Source: an uncultured Alcaligenaceae bacterium (GTDB lineage Bacteria > Pseudomonadota > Gammaproteobacteria > Burkholderiales > Burkholderiaceae_B). Taken from it: DNA of 5,012 nt. Positions within the stretch are counted from its first letter, which is position 1. Each line of letters begins with the position of its first letter. The DNA lies in the NCBI GenBank assembly GCA_937897265.1, contig CALCPT010000259.1:1-5012 (forward strand). The letters are read 5' to 3'. The notes under the pieces were generated by a model. That model was given only the letters and a program-made list of their open reading frames with translations, searched no databases and was not told where the DNA came from. The translations under genes were made by a program, and so were the position numbers. Positions 1 to 4,177 of this stretch are shown one piece after another.

Positions 1-9
1 TTCCGATCT
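1..9. other. Illumina adapter remnant at the contig end
   Basis: The first nine bases are ttccgatct, identical to the 3' end of the common Illumina adapter (…GCTCTTCCGATCT). On the minus strand the transketolase reading frame runs directly into AGATCGGAA, the start of adapter read-through. The exact boundary (T of the adapter, then A of the insert at position 10) is what TA ligation of an A-tailed insert gives. Nine bases can match by chance, but the match sits at the very first base of the window and breaks a conserved protein motif. It should be treated as untrimmed vector-type sequence, not genome. Confidence 0.85.
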
Positions 10-119
10 AGCGCTTTCAGTGGTGTCACAAGGACGCCAAACCATGAGATTTGGGATCAAGCGCAAGCTGGCAAGATGCTCCACAGATTGATGTGTTGGG
101 CCATCTTCACCAAGCCCAA
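10..119 (-). pseudogene. tkt: Transketolase internal fragment
   Basis: The minus strand from about 117 to 10 encodes [19 protein letters not shown] followed by [17 protein letters not shown]. This is the highly conserved transketolase segment known in E. coli TktA as [12 protein letters not shown]…PNMSTWRPCD. It lies in the pyrimidine-binding domain of the thiamine-diphosphate enzyme, which moves two-carbon units between sugar phosphates in the pentose phosphate and Calvin pathways. Only about 36 of some 660 residues are present. The piece has no start and no stop: on the N-terminal side it breaks just before GLGEDG, where the expected Ile codon is lost at 118-120, and on the C-terminal side it is cut by adapter bases. 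Codon use (cca aca cat caa tct) is less GC-rich than the adjoining 120-770 stretch and closer to the genes right of 800. Identification of the motif is firm; that it is a non-functional fragment follows from its length. Confidence 0.85.
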
Positions 120-238
120 GGGCGAGCACTGGCGGCACACGTTCCAGATGCACCACCCGTGGCCCCGCAAGGCCCGCAAAAAACCCCGCAGGCCGCACGC
201 GGAACGACAGCCGCAATTCCGAAACCGCCCGCGTCGAG
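120..238. other. GC-rich stretch of unknown origin in the mosaic
   Basis: This piece lies between the transketolase and flavoenzyme-like fragments. Two frames are open. A plus frame gives a Pro/Ala-rich sequence ([17 protein letters not shown]…), and a minus frame in phase with the transketolase piece gives [20 protein letters not shown]. Neither matches a family I recognise, and open frames are expected by chance at this GC content. It may be one more gene scrap or two joined ones. No start codon with a ribosome-binding site, hairpin or repeat stands out. Confidence 0.4.
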
Positions 239-331
239 TCCCGCCCCGTCAAGGAACTGGTCGGCCAGATAGCCGTGGCCGGTGTGCAGTTCCACCGCAT
301 CAGTCCCCAACTCATGGGCCGCCCGAACCGC
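239..331 (-). pseudogene. Old-Yellow-Enzyme-like flavoenzyme fragment (tentative)
   Basis: A minus-strand frame reads [18 protein letters not shown], then [13 protein letters not shown]. The pattern A-x-G-x-D-x-V-E-x-H-x-x-H-G-Y-L-x-x-Q-F-L is typical of a beta-strand and loop in the (beta/alpha)8 barrel of NADH:flavin oxidoreductases (Old Yellow Enzyme and 2,4-dienoyl-CoA reductase family). The piece is only about 31 residues, without a start. After QFLDGAG the expected OYE continuation (TN-x-R-x-D-x-YGG type) is absent, so the fragment seems to end near 239. The ELHTG core also resembles pyridoxine 5'-phosphate synthase PdxJ, but the following HGYLxxQFL fits OYE better. The left flank overlaps the receptor fragment by up to about 14 bases that can be read as either gene. 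Confidence 0.4.
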
Positions 332-614
332 CGCGGCCGAAAATCATCGCATTGGGTCCCTTGAGGATCTCGATGCGGTCAACCGTGTACAGGTCGCGGA
401 AGTACTGGGCGTCGTCGCGCAGTCCGTCGACGAAGAAATCGGCGGTCGAGTTGTTGCCGCGGATCGTCACCTGGTCGCGGTGGCCCTCGCCCTGGCCGAC
501 ACTGACGCCGGGCACCCAGCGCAGCGCTGCACCCAGCGTCAGCAGCGACTGGTCGTCAAGCTGGTCCCGGGTCAGCACGGGGACCGGTTGGCCATTGATC
601 ATCACCTCCTGCGG
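318..614 (-). pseudogene. TonB-dependent siderophore receptor plug-domain fragment
   Basis: The minus strand encodes about 99 residues of an outer-membrane TonB-dependent receptor plug, the N-terminal domain that closes the 22-strand barrel of ferric-siderophore transporters. Visible landmarks in order are [68 protein letters not shown] and [11 protein letters not shown]. These match the order and spacing seen in FhuE/Fiu-like receptors. Signal peptide and TonB box are absent, and the expected VVN/VIN-R-V continuation after GRGGSGG is replaced by Pro and a TGA stop at 314-312, so the whole beta-barrel (about 500 residues) is missing. At its N-terminal side it is fused in frame to a TsaB-like start, which makes no functional sense. 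It is confidently a receptor piece and confidently incomplete. Confidence 0.85.
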
Positions 615-623
615 CCAGGTCCC

Positions 624-725
624 CGCGCCGCCCGGCAGGGTCATCGCCTGCACCTGACCACGGGTGGTCAGGGCCAGCTCGATCCGGTCGGTCGAGGCGT
701 CGATGGCGAGCAGGTGTGCGGTCAT
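624..725 (-). pseudogene. tsaB: TsaB N-terminal fragment
   Basis: From ATG at 725 the minus strand encodes MTAHLLAIDASTDRIELAL and then TTRGQVQAMTLPGGA. This resembles the N-terminus of TsaB, the inactive ASKHA-fold partner of TsaD in making N6-threonylcarbamoyladenosine at tRNA position 37. TsaB proteins begin LLAIDTST, and beta-proteobacterial forms carry a PGGAQAS motif soon after. Here only about 34 of some 230 residues remain. The frame then passes without a stop into the receptor plug (PQEVMINGQPV…), so this is a junction rather than a gene. The TGA of another frame overlaps the ATG (ATGA, 725-722), a common arrangement when tsaB follows a gene in an operon. The identification rests on a short motif and is moderately sure. 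Confidence 0.55.
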
Positions 726-768
726 GAAAGCCGGGGGAGGGCGCCGCATGGCGGCTGCGGCTGTCGTG

Positions 769-804
769 CGCTGTCTCAAACAGGCCTTTGGTGTGCAAGC
801 ATGA
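769..804 (+). CDS. Possible C-terminal end of the gene upstream of the iron-sulfur subunit
   Basis: A plus-strand frame reads RCLKQAFGVQA and stops with TGA at 802-804. That stop overlaps the ATG at 801 as ATGA, the classic layout for translational coupling in operons. The gene at 801 has no Shine-Dalgarno of its own, which coupling would explain. In molybdenum hydroxylase operons the neighbour would usually be the FAD (CoxM) or molybdopterin (CoxL) subunit, but about ten residues cannot show which. The GC-rich mosaic seems to begin just to the left, somewhere around 735-770, so the rest of this gene has been lost from the contig. Confidence 0.35.
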   Translation, partial: RCLKQAFGVQA

Positions 805-2018
805 ATATCATTACGTTAACGGTTAACGGCAACACTGTTCAGAAGGAGGTCTCTCACCGCACCCATTTGGGTGATTTTTTGCGTGATGTTGTTCAACTCA
901 CGGGCACCCATCTTGGTTGTGAACACGGTGTCTGTGGTGCCTGTACAGTCTTGCTTGATGGTGAGCCAGTCAGGGCTTGTATTACCTACGCGGTGGCCTG
1001 CGAGGGGCGAACCGTTACCACGATTGAGGGCTATGAGTCTGATCCCGTCATGTCGCGGCTGCGTGCTGCTTTCCAAGTCCATCATGCTTTGCAATGCGGC
1101 TACTGCACGCCTGGCATGTTGGCAACAGCGCGCGATATCATCTTGCGCCTGCCGCAAGCCGATGAGCAGCGCGTACGCATTGAACTAGCCGGTAATTTGT
1201 GCCGTTGCACCGGCTATATGGGTATTGTGTCGGCGATCATGGCGGTGTTGCAAGACTTACGCGATCATCCGGATGTCCAAGTTCAAGCGTTGCGCGAAGC
1301 GTTGTCTCAGGGCAGGGCAGAACCTAGTCCTGCCCCACAGCTTGAGCAAGGTTTTACGAGCTTTGAAGCCAAACGTGAGCGTGGGCAGAGTGCAGCCTTA
1401 AATGATGTACGAAAAGCTCCTGCTGACGCGACCGATAGTCAGTCAGTTCAGCAACAGCTTGCGCAAAAAGGCACGAAAGTGAACGCGTCGTTTGACGTGC
1501 CATTTGGCGTTGATACGGTGTGGTCTTTCATGTCCGACTTAAAAGCGGTTGCGAGTTGTCTGCCAGGGGCTCAAATTGATAGTGAGACTCTTGAGCAGGT
1601 CGCAGGCAACATTGCGATAAAGTTTGGGCCAATGTCGGCAACCTTCAAAGGCAGCGCCACCATTGAACGGGACGCAGCCCAACGTGTTGCGATATTGAAA
1701 GGTGCCGGTCAAGATTCAGTCAGCCAGTCGCGTGCGACCGGCGATGTGCGTTATCAGCTCGAAGCGCTTAATGCGACAGGCACGCGCGTCGCAGTTGAGT
1801 TGCTCTACACCTTGCAGGGGCCTTTGGCACAATTTTCAAGGTCTGGCTTGGTGCAAGAGTTTGTGCGACGGATGGTCGCAGATTTTGGCAAGAACGTGAC
1901 TCAGCGTTTAGCGCGGCCTGCAGACACTGCGCCTCAGCAGGCCAAAGCCATCAATCCAGTTAGCGTGCTGCTCAGCATGTTGTGGCAAAAAATCAAAAGC
2001 CTTTTCGGTGCCCGCTAA
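801..2018 (+). CDS. [2Fe-2S] subunit of a CO-dehydrogenase/xanthine-dehydrogenase-type hydroxylase fused to a CoxG domain
   Basis: A 405-aa protein with two domains. Residues 1-155 are a CoxS-type small subunit that passes electrons from the molybdopterin site to FAD. The plant-type [2Fe-2S] cluster ligands are C40, C45, C48 and C60 (CEHGVCGAC…C). The second cluster has C99, C102, C134 and C136 (QCGYC…CRC). A polar linker (about 160-225) follows. Residues ~226-370 are a CoxG/SRPBCC domain (FDVPFGVDTVWSFMSDLKAV, CLPGA, KFGPMSATFKG, GSATIE). CoxG is a separate membrane-associated protein in carboxydotrophs. The C-terminus (385-405, PVSVLLSMLWQKIKSLFGAR) is hydrophobic with basic residues and could touch the membrane. 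The frame stays open far upstream to 282, but that part is antisense to the mosaic; ATG 801 begins exactly where family homology begins (MNIITLTVNG). There is no clear Shine-Dalgarno; an ATGA overlap suggests coupling to a lost upstream gene. The substrate is unknown: the family includes CO, xanthine, nicotinate and aromatic hydroxylases. Confidence 0.9.
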   Translation: MNIITLTVNGNTVQKEVSHRTHLGDFLRDVVQLTGTHLGCEHGVCGACTVLLDGEPVRACITYAVACEGRTVTTIEGYESDPVMSRLRAAFQVHHALQCGYCTPGMLATARDIILRLPQADEQRVRIELAGNLCRCTGYMGIVSAIMAVLQDLRDHPDVQVQALREALSQGRAEPSPAPQLEQGFTSFEAKRERGQSAALNDVRKAPADATDSQSVQQQLAQKGTKVNASFDVPFGVDTVWSFMSDLKAVASCLPGAQIDSETLEQVAGNIAIKFGPMSATFKGSATIERDAAQRVAILKGAGQDSVSQSRATGDVRYQLEALNATGTRVAVELLYTLQGPLAQFSRSGLVQEFVRRMVADFGKNVTQRLARPADTAPQQAKAINPVSVLLSMLWQKIKSLFGAR

Positions 2019-2022
2019 AGTT

Positions 2023-2038
2023 GGCAGTGTGTCACGCC
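2023..2038. terminator. Weak hairpin between convergent genes
   Basis: GGCAGTG-TGT-CACGCC can fold into a six-base-pair stem with one bulged A and a three-base loop. It sits in the 24-nt gap between the convergent stop codons of the iron-sulfur gene (2016-2018) and the phosphatase gene (2043-2045). It is followed by only a short T-run (tgctttag on plus; aactttag on minus), so it is at best a weak, possibly bidirectional, terminator. Confidence 0.3.
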
Positions 2039-2042
2039 TGCT

Positions 2043-2657
2043 TTAGCCGCCCGATAAACTTTTAGTATCCTCAGCTAAATCGGTGCCGTCTAAGTGCGCG
2101 GTACAGTTCACGAGTTCAGCTTTAAAGGGGTGCTGCGCGACCACTCGAGTGATGGAGGTGTTGCCAATGCGCGCAGGTATCGCCTGTTTGTTGATATCTA
2201 TGCAATTGGCCAACATGGCATGAATCACTAAGCCATGGCAAACAACCACTAACGGGCCGTCTAGCGATACACGCATCCGCGCTGCATATTCAAACGCCTC
2301 GTTGACGCGTTCGTGAAACTCGGCTAGCGACTCACCGTTTGCGGGTGCCTCAACCATCTCAAGCGGGTTAAAGCTAAGCGAGTCGTAAGGGCGCCCGCGT
2401 AGATCACCAAAATTACGTTCGCGCAGGAGTTCGGTGCTCAGCGGCTCGAGTCCAGTATGGCGGGCGATCGCTTCAGCGGTTTGCCAGGCGCGCGGCATAT
2501 CGCTTGATAAGATTGCTGCGGGTTTGAGACCAACCACGCGCGCGGCGACGAGTTCAGCCTGCGCAAGCCCGCGAGGTGCAAGAGGTGTTGCGGCGGGTTG
2601 AACGGTGCGTGCCGCATTGAGTAAAGTTTCGCCGTGCCGAATCAAAAAAAGAGACAT
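2043..2657 (-). CDS. Histidine phosphatase family protein (phosphoglycerate-mutase-like)
   Basis: A 204-aa cytoplasmic protein of branch 1 of the histidine phosphatase superfamily, which transfers phosphate through a phosphohistidine. The nucleophile motif LIRHGET is at residues 5-11 with H8 as the phosphorylated histidine and R7 beside it. R56 (SSDMPRAWQTA) completes the phosphate pocket, E80 (LRERNFGDLRGR) is the likely proton donor, and H141 (VVVCHG) is the second histidine. All core residues are present and the length is normal for small phosphatases of the GpmB/CobC/PhoE type. Nothing in the sequence fixes the substrate. ATG 2657 places RHG at the expected distance from the N-terminus; GGAT a few bases upstream is a weak ribosome-binding site. 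The binding-protein stop lies 17 nt upstream on the same strand, so the two genes are probably cotranscribed. Confidence 0.9.
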   Translation of the reverse strand: MSLFLIRHGETLLNAARTVQPAATPLAPRGLAQAELVAARVVGLKPAAILSSDMPRAWQTAEAIARHTGLEPLSTELLRERNFGDLRGRPYDSLSFNPLEMVEAPANGESLAEFHERVNEAFEYAARMRVSLDGPLVVVCHGLVIHAMLANCIDINKQAIPARIGNTSITRVVAQHPFKAELVNCTAHLDGTDLAEDTKSLSGG

Positions 2658-2675
2658 TTGAAATCCAAAAAACGA

Positions 2676-3635
2676 TTATTCGATTGTGATTTTGGCTTTG
2701 GCAGCGATGTCTTTAGCCTCAGCAATTTCAGACCGAATCATTTGCGCCCAGTCGTTGGCGGGGTTCCAACTGACATCAAAGCCCGTTGCCGCCATTTTCT
2801 CGACAACGGTGGGATCTTCGATGACAGCTTTCAAGGCTTTTTGCAACACCGCCTTGACGTCAGCGGGTAAGCCTTTCGGGCCAGCGATGGCCTGCCAGGC
2901 GACAACGTTGTAGTCTTTTAAGCCAGACTCAGCCAAGGTTGGGATATTAGGCAATAAGGGTGAGCGTTTAAGGCTGGTGACAGCCAAGGCTCGAACACGA
3001 CCCGCGTTATGTTGAGGGGTTGTCGCCAAGATCGTGTCATACGCGATCGGTACTTGTCCGCCAATCGTATCGTTCATGGCGGGTGTACTGCCTTTATAGG
3101 GAATATGCATCACGTTCAAGCCAGTGACTGAATTGAACATGGCACCGGCAAAGTTTGAGGTCGTGCCATTGCCATAACTGGCATACGAATATTTATCGGG
3201 GTTTGCGCGAATCAAGGCAATCAGTTCTGTGACGTTTTTTGCCGGGACTTGAGGGTTGACCAGCAGGGCTAACCCGAGCGTACCGATTTTACCGATCGCA
3301 TCAAAATCCACTGAGGCATCGTAAGGCATCTTTGCCATTAATGCAGGGTTGAGCACAAAGGTTGAGTTTGAACCAAGTAGGATGGTGTAACCATCAGGTT
3401 TAGCATTGGCGACATATGCGGCGCCGATGACGCTGCCTGCCCCCGCTTTGTTTTCGACGATGACCGGTTTGCCCAGTTGCACTTCAAGTTGTCTGGCGAG
3501 CAAACGGGCAATCACGTCAGCGGCACCACCAGCTGGAAACGGAGCAATCAGTGTCACCGCCCGCTCAGGAAAAGCAGCCGAGCAATTGGCGCTCAGCAAT
3601 AATGCGGCCAGAACGGCAAGGATTCGAGCTTTCAT
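2676..3635 (-). CDS. Bug/TctC-type tripartite tricarboxylate transporter substrate-binding protein
   Basis: A 319-aa secreted periplasmic solute-binding protein of the Bug family, which captures carboxylates or related small acids for TctAB-type transport or for sensing. ATG 3635 is preferred over the in-frame upstream start at 3665: GGAG sits five bases before it, and translation then begins with a signal peptide (K2, R4, hydrophobic 5-15, likely cut near SAA/F at 21-22). C18 is preceded by Asn, so it is not a good lipobox. Family landmarks in order are PFPAGGAADVIARLLA (32-47), AGSVIGAAYVANAKPDGYT (66-84), YASYGNGTTSN (151-161), HIPYKGSTPAMND (177-189), IPTLAESG (231-238) and AGPKGLP (251-257). 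Length is typical. The membrane genes tctA and tctB are not in the window, as usual for orphan Bug genes. The ligand cannot be predicted. The mRNA leader has a hairpin directly before the ribosome-binding site. Confidence 0.93.
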   Translation of the reverse strand: MKARILAVLAALLLSANCSAAFPERAVTLIAPFPAGGAADVIARLLARQLEVQLGKPVIVENKAGAGSVIGAAYVANAKPDGYTILLGSNSTFVLNPALMAKMPYDASVDFDAIGKIGTLGLALLVNPQVPAKNVTELIALIRANPDKYSYASYGNGTTSNFAGAMFNSVTGLNVMHIPYKGSTPAMNDTIGGQVPIAYDTILATTPQHNAGRVRALAVTSLKRSPLLPNIPTLAESGLKDYNVVAWQAIAGPKGLPADVKAVLQKALKAVIEDPTVVEKMAATGFDVSWNPANDWAQMIRSEIAEAKDIAAKAKITIE

Positions 3636-3640
3636 GTGAT

Positions 3641-3644
3641 CTCC
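3641..3644 (-). promoter_or_regulatory. Shine-Dalgarno of the Bug binding-protein gene
   Basis: On the minus strand GGAG lies five bases before ATG 3635 (GGAGATCACATG). This decides the start against the in-frame codon at 3665, whose extra ten residues would precede a standard signal peptide. Confidence 0.7.
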
Positions 3645-3645
3645 G

Positions 3646-3663
3646 GCGTCTGAGCACAGACGC
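3646..3663 (-). promoter_or_regulatory. Perfect 7-bp hairpin in the leader of the Bug gene
   Basis: GCGTCTG-AGCA-CAGACGC is an exact inverted repeat with a four-base loop. In the minus-strand transcript it ends one base before the GGAG ribosome-binding site. It could stabilise the 5' end of the mRNA, influence ribosome access, or as DNA serve as a dyad for a regulator. There is no U-run after it, so it is not an intrinsic terminator. The repeat is seen directly; a role is inferred. Confidence 0.5.
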
Positions 3664-3834
3664 ATATTGTTTTAATCGCTGCGGGCAACCCCTTCAGCGG
3701 CTGCGACACGAACTGCCGCCAAGTGTTGCTAAATATACAAGAAATTCTGCAGCCACAGCCAATATTGGCCGTCTGAGAGGTAAAACGTAATATAGTCTTT
3801 GGTAGTTTCTACTAACTTTTGAGTTGAGGTCACC
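3664..3834. other. Divergent intergenic region
   Basis: Between the binding-protein leader and the DUF805 start there is no gene. It is GC-richer near 3675-3720 and AT-richer from 3725 to 3820, where the candidate promoter lies. It must hold the control signals for both divergent units. I see no riboswitch-like fold, repeat array or clear operator apart from the leader hairpin beside it. Confidence 0.6.
3765..3793 (+). promoter_or_regulatory. Candidate sigma-70 promoter for the DUF805 gene
   Basis: TTGGCC (3765-3770) and TAATAT (3788-3793) are separated by 17 bases, each matching four of six consensus positions. They lie about 40 bases upstream of the GTG start in the AT-richer part of the divergent intergenic region 3636-3834. 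On the minus strand a weaker pair, TTGCCC and TATGCG about 16 bases apart near 3663-3691, could serve the binding-protein gene. These are pattern matches only. Confidence 0.35.
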
Positions 3835-4176
3835 GTGAATTTTCCAACAGCAATTACCACGTGTTTCTCAAAGTTTGCGACCTTCGGTGGTCGTGCAACG
3901 CGTAGTGAGTTTTGGTGGTTTTATTTGTTTACTTTGTTGCTCACTTGGTTTGCACAGCTGTCTGTTGGTGCGAGCATTGCCGGTGTCGTGAGTTTGGTCA
4001 TGATCTTGCCTCTTTGGGCGGCGGGGGCTCGACGCCTGCACGATATTGGTCGCACTGGCTGGTGGCAGTTGATTGCTTTCACATTGATCGGGATTATCGT
4101 GTTGATTGTCTGGTACTCGACCGATTCTGAAAAGGCCGCCAATAAATACGGCGAATACGTCGTACCCACTGCTTAA
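3835..4176 (+). CDS. DUF805 family inner-membrane protein
   Basis: A 113-aa integral membrane protein of the DUF805 family (E. coli YhaH/YhaI-like), whose biochemical role is unknown. The two family signatures are clear: FGGRATRSEFWWFYLF at residues 17-32 and GARRLHDIGRTGWWQL at 64-79. Hydrophobic segments lie at about 28-44, 46-63 and 78-94, giving a likely three-segment membrane protein with a short polar tail (STDSEKAANKYGEYVVPTA). The start is GTG at 3835, supported by GAGG five bases upstream (3826-3829) and by homology beginning directly after it; no ATG gives a full-length protein. Length is normal. It is divergent from the binding-protein operon and convergent with the peptidase gene, so it is probably a single-gene unit. 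Confidence 0.9.
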   Translation: MNFPTAITTCFSKFATFGGRATRSEFWWFYLFTLLLTWFAQLSVGASIAGVVSLVMILPLWAAGARRLHDIGRTGWWQLIAFTLIGIIVLIVWYSTDSEKAANKYGEYVVPTA

Positions 4177-4177
4177 G

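Noticed and set aside
251..325. PdxJ (pyridoxine 5'-phosphate synthase) from the ELHTG motif
   Set aside because: The following HGYLxxQFL does not fit PdxJ and fits Old Yellow Enzyme-type barrels better; kept only as an alternative.
76..657. Plus-strand 193-codon open frame rich in Arg and Pro
   Set aside because: It runs opposite several recognisable coding pieces; its composition is typical of a shadow frame in GC-rich DNA.
10..770. Integron cassette array or IS-mediated shuffling
   Set aside because: No attC-like inverted repeats, no terminal repeats or target duplications and no integrase or transposase; an adapter at the end favours an artefact.
282..800. N-terminal extension of the iron-sulfur gene by 173 codons
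   Set aside because: The frame is open, but it is antisense to the receptor and TsaB fragments, shows no domain, and family homology begins at the ATG at 801.
3573..3635. Lipoprotein signal in the Bug protein (C18)
   Set aside because: The residue before the cysteine is Asn (SANC), which does not meet the lipobox rule; ordinary signal peptidase I cleavage is more likely.
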